Notes under the pieces: generated by a model
What the model was told of the DNA's origin: nothing
Databases searched by the model: none
Seen by the model: only the letters and a program-made list of their open reading frames with translations
Made by a program: the position numbers and the translations under genes
Virus record (IMG/VR): IMGVR_UViG_3300044681_000120
Location: 1-29,171 of that record
Length of the DNA: 29,171 nt
Reading direction: 5' to 3' (one strand)
Source: a virus
Shown here: positions 23,614 to 29,014 of the stretch, one piece after another
Position numbering within the stretch: the stretch's first letter is position 1
How the letters are laid out: every line of letters begins with the position of its first letter

Positions 23614-23726
23614 AGCCACCTCGTCCAAATAAGCCAGGCATATAGAGCCACCACACCCCACCACTGGCCAAATGCAACAAGTGCAACGGTCAGCAGGACG
23701 GGCCAGTATCGTTCCCAAAAGCTCAT
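23610..23726 (-). CDS. 38-aa Trp-rich membrane mini-protein
   Basis: Read by hand: ATG 23726 overlaps the previous stop (ATGA) and TGA 23610-23612 overlaps the RusA GTG (GTGA). The sequence starts MSFWERYWPVLLTVALVAF and ends LYAWLIWTRWL. It is almost entirely one or two membrane segments with seven Trp in 38 residues. From memory, close relatives occur at the same site in other Burkholderiales-type phages. No function is known; a tiny membrane effector or a translational coupler is possible. Being linked on both sides by 4-nt overlaps makes real translation likely. Confidence 0.72.
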   Translation of the reverse strand: MSFWERYWPVLLTVALVAFGQWWGVVALYAWLIWTRWL

Positions 23727-24019
23727 TTCAGTCGCTCCAGTGTTTCGGCCAGCAAGTCTTCCTGCCGCCCGTATTTTTCCTCAAATCTGGCCTTCCACGG
23801 GTGGACCGCGATTAGGCCCGGCGCGCCTGTGCCGTCCTGGTGATGACCGGCACATAGTGCAAGCACCTTGCTATGCGCCCCGGCCTTGGTGCGCCCATCG
23901 ATGTGGTGGATGCTGACCAAATCCGTAAACACCCCGTCTTTGCGGCATGCGATGCACCCAAGCGCAGCGATGCGGCTCCAAAGGGCCCGCTCGGATTTTG
24001 TGGGGGTCTTGCCTTTCAT
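23723..24019 (-). CDS. Ref-like (RecA-dependent) HNH nuclease
   Basis: 98 aa. GCIACRKDG (C22, C25) is followed by SIHHIDGRTKAGAHSKVLALCAGHHQDGTGAPGLIAVHPWKARFEEKYG, the beta-beta-alpha HNH core of the phage P1 Ref / RecA_dep_nuc family. Ref cuts DNA in a RecA-filament-dependent way and raises recombination (family knowledge). The start MKGKTPTKSER at 24019 overlaps the upstream stop as ATGA; a frame to 24112 is a shadow. It sits next to RusA, consistent with a recombination-linked gene block. Confidence 0.85.
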   Translation of the reverse strand: MKGKTPTKSERALWSRIAALGCIACRKDGVFTDLVSIHHIDGRTKAGAHSKVLALCAGHHQDGTGAPGLIAVHPWKARFEEKYGRQEDLLAETLERLK

Positions 24020-24915
24020 TCGCACAGCCCGTAGATGGATGAGCACAGCGGGCCGTCGTTCTGGACGCGCATGAGGTCGTATTGGGTGCCGCCACGGCTG
24101 GTCTTGGACCATTCCACCACTTGGGCAATGTTCTCGCCGCGCCCATCATGCGTGAAGAACGAGGCCGCTTGTATCTTGCTGGCCTGCGAGACAATCCGCT
24201 CCCACTCGGCCACCCGCTCAATCTGCTCGGGGAACCTCCGGCTGATCTCGAGCAGCTCGTCCTTGCGGGCGTGGATGCACGGCATGCAGCCAACCCTGCC
24301 CATCCCCTGCTCGTAGAGCGGGTTGTGCTTCACGTTGTGCTTACGATGCATCGCGAAGGCGTCTGCCGCCGTCCATTTCAGGATCGGTCGGTAGTTCCAC
24401 AGACCGCCGCCAACTTCCTCCAGCTCGGCCAAATCCCGGCGAGCGAGGCTTTCGTCTGCCCTCACGCCCTGCCATGACCAGATGGTGTCGCCCTGCTCCA
24501 GCAGCGGAATCTGAACCTGCTCGACGATGGGGTTGCGCTTGAGTTCCTCACTACAAAACCTGGCCTTCGTGCTGGGCATTCGGCCTTTCCAAATGCACAG
24601 GTCGAGGAACGGGATGCCGGTGGGCACCAGCGCAGCCAGTGCCTGCTCGACGACCTCGGGGGGCACTCCCTTCTCCTGCCACTTGCTGCGGACGTATTCT
24701 CGCTTGCGCTCGATGTCCTGGGTGAAATCCGCTTTGATGGTGCGGATCGGGAACACCGTGTCATTCAGGTAGTGGATGTAGTCGTAGGTTTGCGGGTGCT
24801 CGTGACCGGTGTCAGCGAACACGGCCTGCAAGTTCTCGGCCTCACGCTCAATGGCCAGCAGCAGCAGCGCCGTGCTGTCCTTGCCGCCGCTCACGCTGAC
24901 GATGTTGTGCTTCAT
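24016..24915 (-). CDS. PAPS-reductase-like ATP pyrophosphatase
   Basis: 299 aa. The N-terminal PP-loop SGGKDS (9-14) is followed by FADTGHEHPQTYDYI, then RFCSEELKRNP (Cys121), GVRADESLARR (150-160), and a C-terminal half with VGCMPCIHARKDEL (Cys210, Cys213) and PLCSSIYGLCE (Cys291, Cys298). This is the CysH/DndC-type fold that adenylates a substrate, and the four late Cys could hold an Fe-S cluster or zinc. In phages the real substrate is not known. Options include sulfur addition to nucleic acid or sulfate metabolism. No other dnd genes are seen. It overlaps DUF1367 (ATGA) and Ref (ATGA), so it is in the same operon. Confidence 0.85.
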   Translation of the reverse strand: MKHNIVSVSGGKDSTALLLLAIEREAENLQAVFADTGHEHPQTYDYIHYLNDTVFPIRTIKADFTQDIERKREYVRSKWQEKGVPPEVVEQALAALVPTGIPFLDLCIWKGRMPSTKARFCSEELKRNPIVEQVQIPLLEQGDTIWSWQGVRADESLARRDLAELEEVGGGLWNYRPILKWTAADAFAMHRKHNVKHNPLYEQGMGRVGCMPCIHARKDELLEISRRFPEQIERVAEWERIVSQASKIQAASFFTHDGRGENIAQVVEWSKTSRGGTQYDLMRVQNDGPLCSSIYGLCE

Positions 24916-25364
24916 GTCCAGCCCTCGATGATCATTTCCATCAGTCGCTCTGCGGTGGCCTTGTCCATGTGGGTGAGGATGTGGCGCAGCACGCCATCAA
25001 TCGCGGCACTGTAAAACTCGTCGAACTCGTCTTGGTCCATGCTGTCGTAGCTGATGGATTTGGGCAGCTGCATGAGCTGGCCGGTCACTGGGTCGATGAT
25101 CGGCTCAGCATGACCGCTCACCAGCTTGACTGCCACCAGGGCTTTTTCGACGGTGTCGTAGGTCTCAGAGTTTTCGGCCACCAGCGTTAGCAGCGCGAAA
25201 AATTTGCGGTGGTGCTGGCCATTGCGCGGGCGGGCCCACTCGATGCGGATATAGGTCCCCGGTGGCATGGTCTCTAGACGACGCTTGAATTTGGTCCAAG
25301 TCTCATGGTCTTTGATCGTGGCCCCTCGCAGCCCTCGCTCGGTCTTGACCAGCATGGACTTCAT
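24912..25364 (-). CDS. DUF1367-like protein
   Basis: 150 aa. The core PPGTYIRIEWARPRNGQHHRKFFALLTLVAENSETYDTVEKALVAVKLVSGHAEP is the hallmark of DUF1367 ('GxYxxxxxxxRNxxxHRKFFALLxL'), and it ends in a helical YSAAIDGVLRHILTHMDKATAERLMEMIIEG. Members are common in lambda-like nin-type regions and have no proven function; a link to recombination is suggested by context only. The start at 25364 overlaps the Cys-rich gene stop (ATGA). It is 5' of the PAPS-reductase-like gene. Confidence 0.78.
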   Translation of the reverse strand: MKSMLVKTERGLRGATIKDHETWTKFKRRLETMPPGTYIRIEWARPRNGQHHRKFFALLTLVAENSETYDTVEKALVAVKLVSGHAEPIIDPVTGQLMQLPKSISYDSMDQDEFDEFYSAAIDGVLRHILTHMDKATAERLMEMIIEGWT

Positions 25365-25531
25365 TTGGCGCCCGCCTTGCTGGGCAATGCATCAGGCCTG
25401 GGGCGCAGCGTGGGAGCTGGCAGCCCCCAGTGCGTGGCCGTGCGGACCACCACCTTTAGCGCGTGGACCTGGCATCCATCGCATGGGATGGGGCGGCTTT
25501 GACAAACTCCCAGCTCATCGCATGTCCGCAT
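25361..25531 (-). CDS. 56-aa Cys-rich mini-protein (putative zinc binder)
   Basis: The protein begins MRTCDELGVCQSRPIPCDGCQV, with Cys at 4, 10, 17 and 20 (C-x6-C-x6-C-x2-C), and continues with a basic tail ending PSKAGAK. Four Cys in this spacing suggest a zinc site. Similar short 'CDELGVCQ...C.GC' proteins are known, from memory, in Burkholderiales phages without a function. The ATG at 25531 lies one base after the upstream stop; the frame further up (to 25648) is a shadow of the DUF6475-like gene. It ends in an ATGA overlap with the DUF1367 gene. Confidence 0.7.
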   Translation of the reverse strand: MRTCDELGVCQSRPIPCDGCQVHALKVVVRTATHWGLPAPTLRPRPDALPSKAGAK

Positions 25532-25532
25532 G

Positions 25533-26174
25533 TCAGTCCCCGCCGATGATGTTGCTTGCAATTTGAGCCAGCGGCGTAAATGTGACCGCAGTCTTGCCGG
25601 CAATACTGCCGTGCAAAAAAACTTGCTTCGCCCGGTCTGGATCACCAATCAAGGCTGGTTTGGGCGGTGGCAAGCCTTTGGCCGCATAGACATCGTCAGG
25701 GCTTCTGTCACCCATCAGTCGCCGCGGGTAGTCGAACTGGCCTCTGGCAGTGTAGGCTCGATGCGCTTCGCAGAATCGGTGTTGCAAATAGCTAAGCTGG
25801 CTTGTTTCGCCGCGGCAAATCTTGACCCAACCGCCCAAGTCCTCGACCGCGGCATGGATTGCCGGATCATCAAACACCACGTCGGTATAAGCGCCAACCC
25901 TTCCCATGGCTTCATACAACTTGCCCCAGGCGAGCATCGCCCTGTCGGTTGCTGTGCCTTCCAGCTGCCGAACCAGGTCAGCAGGCTTTGGTGGGAATAT
26001 TCCGCGCTCGGCATCCATGGCGTGCTTTGTCAGGGCTTTGGAAACCTGCTCGAAATCAAAGTTTTCGCAGGCCGACCACCAGACATTCAAAGCAAACGGG
26101 CTGACGTCCTGTTTGTAGAAGGCCATCACGTCACGCAGCATGGCGGCAAATTGCTGTTTGTCAGTTGGCTTCAT
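25533..26174 (-). CDS. DUF6475-like phage protein, possible replication accessory
   Basis: 213 aa from ATG 26174, which has AAGGAG at 6 nt; the ATG at 26195 lacks one. The sequence has the family landmarks FYKQDVSPFALNVWWSACENFDFEQVSKALTKHA, GIFPPKPADLVRQLEGTATDRAMLAWGKL, VGAYTDVVFDDPAIHAAVEDLGGWVKIC, and PALIGDPDRAKQ. From memory this matches DUF6475, found just after replication-initiator genes in phages. It could act like a helicase loader by position (the slot of lambda P), but no ATPase motif is present, so the role is open. It overlaps the upstream gene by 14 bp. Confidence 0.72.
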   Translation of the reverse strand: MKPTDKQQFAAMLRDVMAFYKQDVSPFALNVWWSACENFDFEQVSKALTKHAMDAERGIFPPKPADLVRQLEGTATDRAMLAWGKLYEAMGRVGAYTDVVFDDPAIHAAVEDLGGWVKICRGETSQLSYLQHRFCEAHRAYTARGQFDYPRRLMGDRSPDDVYAAKGLPPPKPALIGDPDRAKQVFLHGSIAGKTAVTFTPLAQIASNIIGGD

Positions 26175-26904
26175 GAATGTCTCCTTGTTGCGCAAGCCAC
26201 TCCTCCATGGCTGCCTGGTTGCGCTGTTCGACAGCTGCCTGCTTGTTGATCGTGCCGCCGCCTGCTGCCTTCAAAGCAAAAAGGCCCTGCCATCCGTTGG
26301 CGATCGACTGCTCGACCACCGCAGCCTGCTGCTCGCCATGCTTGGCCAAGGCTTGTTGAGCAGAATGGATCGATGCAGGCTTCAGCGCTTTGCCGATCTC
26401 TTTTCTGTAGGCAACCCAACGATCCCAAGACCTGACGTCCAGGCCTTCTGGAAAAACATCGGGTGCGCTGTCAAGCGCTTTCCGGTTTTTGTTTCCGGTC
26501 TCGGTTTTTGTTTCGGTTTCGGTTTCGGTTAAAGGTAGAACTGTACGCGGCTTGCTTGCAGATGTATGCAAGTGTGCGCAATCGTAGTCTGGTGCAGGGT
26601 ATTTGCTTTCCTTTGCGCGTGGCACGTTGTCCCATTTGCACATTTGCAGACAAGGCTTTCCGTCTGTGGTGTAGATGTGCACAAGCCCTGCCGCATGTAG
26701 CTCATCAAGCAATGCAGCGCACTTTGCAGGCGTCATGTCCTTGATTGGAAAGCAGTGGGCTTTGACCATGGCTGGCCGACCGTCATAACGGCCAAAGTCG
26801 TCCACCGTGACCAGCAAACGGTAAAAAAGGGTTTCGGCCAGAGGGCTCAGTGAATCAATGGCTTCACTGTCTCTGACACCTGGCTTCAGGTATCTAGTTG
26901 GCAT
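26161..26904 (-). CDS. Replication-initiator-like protein (lambda O-like layout)
   Basis: 247 aa. The N-terminal ~110 residues (MPTRYLKPGVRDSEAIDSLSPLAETLFYRLLVTVDDFGRYDGRPAMVKAHCFPI, then CAALLDELHAAGLVHIYTTDGKPCLQMCKWDN) match the winged-helix start of phage replication/replisome-organiser proteins. A low-complexity linker TETETETKTETGNKN (about 126-140) follows, encoded by ACCGAA-type hexamers. The C-terminal part (SWDRWVAYRKEIGKALKPASIHSAQQALAKHGEQQAAVVEQSIANGWQGLFAL) resembles the DnaT/replication C-terminal domain. It should bind the phage origin and recruit host helicase. The start overlaps the 35-aa gene by 11 bp. Confidence 0.8.
   Translation of the reverse strand: MPTRYLKPGVRDSEAIDSLSPLAETLFYRLLVTVDDFGRYDGRPAMVKAHCFPIKDMTPAKCAALLDELHAAGLVHIYTTDGKPCLQMCKWDNVPRAKESKYPAPDYDCAHLHTSASKPRTVLPLTETETETKTETGNKNRKALDSAPDVFPEGLDVRSWDRWVAYRKEIGKALKPASIHSAQQALAKHGEQQAAVVEQSIANGWQGLFALKAAGGGTINKQAAVEQRNQAAMEEWLAQQGDIHEAN
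26479..26530 (-). repeat. ACCGAA hexamer repeat inside the replication gene
   Basis: On the minus strand three exact ACCGAA units stand in tandem, followed by ACAAAA, ACCGAG and ACCGGA and then AACAAA/AACCGG-like units. It codes for a Thr-Glu linker between the two domains of the replication protein. It may be only a flexible linker, or it may double as origin iterons as in lambda O. Confidence 0.6.
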
Positions 26905-27001
26905 TTTTTGCTCCGCGTCGCTCCCAGAAAAAAGACTTACGGCAGGCGGGGAGTTCGCTTTTCGGTCGGGGGATCAATCCTGACCTAGCCGGGTCTCGCA
27001 T
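26894..27001 (-). CDS. 35-aa basic mini-protein between regulator and replication gene
   Basis: Read by hand: ATG 27001 has GAGG 7 nt upstream (inside the end of the regulator gene) and TAG at 26894-26896. The product starts MRDPARSGLIPRPKSELPACRKSFFWERRGAKNAN and is rich in Arg/Lys. It overlaps the replication gene by 11 bp, so it may couple its translation. I do not recognise a family with certainty. A leader peptide, a small DNA-binding protein, or a chance frame are possible. Confidence 0.5.
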   Translation of the reverse strand: MRDPARSGLIPRPKSELPACRKSFFWERRGAKNAN

Positions 27002-27010
27002 AACTTTACC

Positions 27011-27223
27011 TCAGACCAGCAGTCCATTCAAGGATTTTCTGAAGCCAGGGCCGAACTTCTTGTCCAGCACCGGCCGCCATTTGTGCGCCACGCCATTGCG
27101 TGTCCAAGCCTCCACGGCCTGGCCACTGGTGGCTCCCAAGGCCTGCGCCACTGCCTTGTAGGAGCCGAGGCTCTCACGGGCAAAGGCCAGCACCTGTGCG
27201 AAATATTGGTCGTCTTTCTTCAT
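27011..27223 (-). CDS. YdaS/Cro-like transcription regulator
   Basis: 70 aa with a helix-turn-helix in SYKAVAQALGATSGQAVEAWTRNGVAHKWRPVLDKKFG (about 21-58), where the AVEAW...GVAxKWRPxL pattern is that of YdaS/Cro-like proteins. It is the first gene of the leftward operon, facing the operator-rich 27,224-27,346 region. It is expected to bind that region and repress one or both divergent promoters. It has a close GAGG only 1 nt from the ATG, so its translation start is weakly supported by spacing, and a short or leaderless mRNA is possible. Confidence 0.78.
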   Translation of the reverse strand: MKKDDQYFAQVLAFARESLGSYKAVAQALGATSGQAVEAWTRNGVAHKWRPVLDKKFGPGFRKSLNGLLV

Positions 27224-27346
27224 GCCTCAAACTTTACCACGATTTTGCATGATTCGTGCAAAAATATTTTTTGCCACTTGCACAAAATCCTCTTGCACCA
27301 TGCTATGATTCGTTTCACCAACAACCAACCACGAAAGGTGAACTCG
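27224..27346. promoter_or_regulatory. Divergent control region with operator half-sites
   Basis: The 123 bp between the regulator and the rightward operon contain TTGCAT (27245-27250), GTGCAA (27256-27261), and TTGCAC twice (27278-27283, 27293-27298). TTTTGCA and TGCAAAA (27243-27249 and 27257-27263) form a palindrome with a 7-nt spacer, and GCAAAAA/TTTTTGC (27258-27264 and 27268-27274) a second one. ATGATTCGT occurs twice (27249-27257 and 27305-27313). This fits binding sites for the adjacent regulator. A leftward -10/-35 pair could not be placed with confidence. Confidence 0.65.
27301..27309 (+). promoter_or_regulatory. Extended -10 promoter of the recombination operon
   Basis: TGCTATGAT is an extended -10 (TGn followed by TATGAT). 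No good -35 stands at 16-18 nt; TTGCAC at 27278 is 20 nt away. Transcription would start near 27316, about 30 nt before the first gene. Confidence 0.55.
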
Positions 27347-27532
27347 ATGCAAGACGACTTTTACATCACGGTGAACGACGGCAACGCCGTCATCATCAGC
27401 CCCAACGAGGAATACATCTCGATGGGCGTGCACATCCGAGGCGGCAGCGTTCGGATCGACATGACACCCCAGCAGGCCCAGGAACTGATCGAGGCCATCG
27501 CAAACACCATGAACACAAAGGAGACAGCATGA
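27347..27532 (+). CDS. Small hypothetical protein, 61 aa, first of the recombination operon
   Basis: The protein starts MQDDFYITVNDGNAVIISPNEEYISMGVHIRGGSVRIDMTPQQAQELIEAIANTM. It has AAAGGTG upstream at 6-7 nt, and an ATGA overlap with the ERF gene. A beta-rich first half (DFYITVNDG...IISP...VHIRGGSVRIDM) is followed by a helix. From memory, similar small proteins stand first in recombination operons of other phages. No function is known. The frame is open further up to 27083, but that part lies over the operator and the opposite gene. Confidence 0.7.
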   Translation: MQDDFYITVNDGNAVIISPNEEYISMGVHIRGGSVRIDMTPQQAQELIEAIANTMNTKETA

Positions 27533-28104
27533 AAGAGATCGCAGCAGCATTGGTCAAGGCCCAGCGAGCATTTGGGCCTGCACTCAAGACCAGCTCAAAC
27601 CCCCACTTCAAGAGCCGATACGCCGACCTGGCCGCCTGCGTCGAGGCTGTCATGGATGGCCTGAACGCCAACGGCATTGCCCTGGTGCAGCAAACCCACG
27701 AATGCGAATCAGGCGTGATCGTCGAGACGGTCTTTGTCCACGAATCAGGGGAAACATTCTCAGCAGGCAAACTGCACGTGCCTGCGGTCAAGCACGACGC
27801 CCAGGGCTACGGCAGCGCCCTGACCTACGCACGCCGCTACAGCCTGATGGCCGCCTGCGGTATTGCGCCAGAGGATGACGACGGCAATGCCGCCAGCAAG
27901 CGCACGCCAGCGCCTGTGCCGGGTTATGGTGAGTACGAGGCCGAGACCCTGCCAGCCATGCGCGACGCCGCCATGCAGGGCAGCGAGGCACTGGCCGCAG
28001 CTTTCCAGGCATTGCCCAAGTCGGCTCATAAGGCCGCGTTCTGGCAAGCCCAAGGCCCAGCCCTCAAGAAGGCCGCCAAGACCGCAGACGGAGGTGCAGC
28101 ATGA
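27529..28104 (+). CDS. ERF-family single-strand annealing protein
   Basis: 191 aa. The core MKEIAAALVKAQRAFGPALKTSSNPHFKSRYADLAACVEAVMDGLNANGIALVQQT and FSAGKLHVPAVKHDAQGYGSALTYARRYSLMAACGIAPEDDDGNAA are diagnostic (P22 Erf family: 'NP.FKS.YA.L', 'QG.GSA.TYARRY.L....G...EDDDGN'). It anneals single strands made by the following exonuclease and so circularises or repairs phage DNA. AAGGAG lies 5 nt before the ATG. A charged Ala-rich C-terminus (RTPAPVPG..., ALKKAAKTADGGAA) is probably the flexible tail. Confidence 0.92.
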   Translation: MKEIAAALVKAQRAFGPALKTSSNPHFKSRYADLAACVEAVMDGLNANGIALVQQTHECESGVIVETVFVHESGETFSAGKLHVPAVKHDAQGYGSALTYARRYSLMAACGIAPEDDDGNAASKRTPAPVPGYGEYEAETLPAMRDAAMQGSEALAAAFQALPKSAHKAAFWQAQGPALKKAAKTADGGAA

Positions 28105-28727
28105 GAATCATCACTGCCGACCAAGGAACAGAGGAATGGAAGCAGGCACGTGTCGGCGTGCCGTCCGGCTCCAAGTTCAGCGACATCATGGCCAAAGGCA
28201 GCGGGGCAACCCGCGCCACCTACCTGACAGCTTTGGCCCTGGAGCGCATCACAGGGGTGCGTGAGGAGTTCAAGACCACGTTTGCGATGGAGCAGGGCAC
28301 GGAGCGCGAGCCGCTGGCCAGATCAGCTTACGAGGCGCACACCGGCAGCCTGGTCGAAGAAATTGGCTTCTGTATGCACGACACCATGCAGGTCGGGGTC
28401 AGCCCTGACGGGCTGGTCGGCAAAAACGGCATGACCGAATACAAGTGCCCGATGCCAAAGACCCACTTGGAGTATTTGCGCCTGGAGGCAGGCAAGTGCC
28501 CGACAGCCTACCGCTGGCAGGTGCAAGGCCAGCTGTGGATTGCTGAGCGTGAATGGTGCGACTTCGTGTCCTATAACCCAGACTTTCCAGAAAACGCGCA
28601 GACGGTCATTCGCAGAGTGGTGCGTGACGACAAGGCCATCAAGGAGCTGGAGACCGAGGTGGTGAAGTTTCTGGAAGAGATCGAGCGTGAGGTCGAGTTC
28701 ATCAAGTCTTACAAGGACGCATCATGA
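28101..28727 (+). CDS. YqaJ/lambda-Exo-type exonuclease
   Basis: 208 aa. The order is EEWKQARVGVPSGSKFSDIM (11-30), GTEREPLARSAYE (66-78), VGVSPDGLVG with Asp103, TEYKCP with Glu113 and Lys115, and WQVQGQLWIAE (139-149). These are the catalytic residues of the YqaJ viral recombinase fold. It trims 5' strands of double-stranded ends to make 3' overhangs for the ERF protein, forming a two-part recombinase. It overlaps ERF (ATGA) and the next gene (ATGA). Confidence 0.92.
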   Translation: MRIITADQGTEEWKQARVGVPSGSKFSDIMAKGSGATRATYLTALALERITGVREEFKTTFAMEQGTEREPLARSAYEAHTGSLVEEIGFCMHDTMQVGVSPDGLVGKNGMTEYKCPMPKTHLEYLRLEAGKCPTAYRWQVQGQLWIAEREWCDFVSYNPDFPENAQTVIRRVVRDDKAIKELETEVVKFLEEIEREVEFIKSYKDAS

Positions 28728-29014
28728 AAGGTTGCGACCTTCGAGACGCAGGCATCGCTCGCGTGTCCATTGGCCGCGAGGAATGGATCGCCAAGGCACG
28801 CGGCACAGCGATCGCAATCGCCAAGCGTGTAGGCCAGGTGACCATCAACGACGTTCGGAAGTTCATCGAGCTGCCGGACGACTACCACCCCAACACCTGG
28901 GGCGCGGTTCTGAGGGGTGACGCCTTCGAGCCGATCGGATTCTGTCAAGCAACCCACCCATCAGCCCACGCTCGGGTCGTTCGGGTCTACAAACTGAAGG
29001 AGAGCACGGTATGA
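28724..29014 (+). CDS. Small protein with possible winged-helix fold
   Basis: 96 aa. A helical first part contains EEWIAKARGTAIAIAKRVGQVTINDVRKFIELPDDYHPNTWGAVLRGDAFEPIG, and the ending has SAHARVVRVYKLKE. From memory, proteins with 'VTxxDVR...HPNxWGAVxR...xxG....SxHARxVRVW.L' are common in phage recombination operons, and the fold is probably winged-helix. DNA binding is possible, for example to help the recombinase. It is linked to exonuclease and SSB by ATGA overlaps on both sides. Confidence 0.7.
   Translation: MKGCDLRDAGIARVSIGREEWIAKARGTAIAIAKRVGQVTINDVRKFIELPDDYHPNTWGAVLRGDAFEPIGFCQATHPSAHARVVRVYKLKESTV

Noticed and set aside
23270-23686. Upstream extension of the methyltransferase frame
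   Set aside because: It is the wrong-frame reading of RusA. The ATG at 23269 overlaps the RusA stop and starts the ParB domain.
24016-24915. A dnd phosphorothioation system
   Set aside because: Only one DndC-like enzyme is present; no DndA, DndD or DndE is seen, so a full system cannot be claimed.
26479-26530. The hexamer repeat as a CRISPR or microsatellite of no meaning
   Set aside because: There are no spacers, so it is not CRISPR. It keeps the reading frame and sits between two protein domains, so it was kept as a repeat or possible origin.
27278-27309. A classical sigma70 promoter with TTGCAC as -35 and TATGAT as -10
   Set aside because: The spacer is 20 nt, too long. An extended -10 promoter with TTGCAC as operator half-site is more likely.
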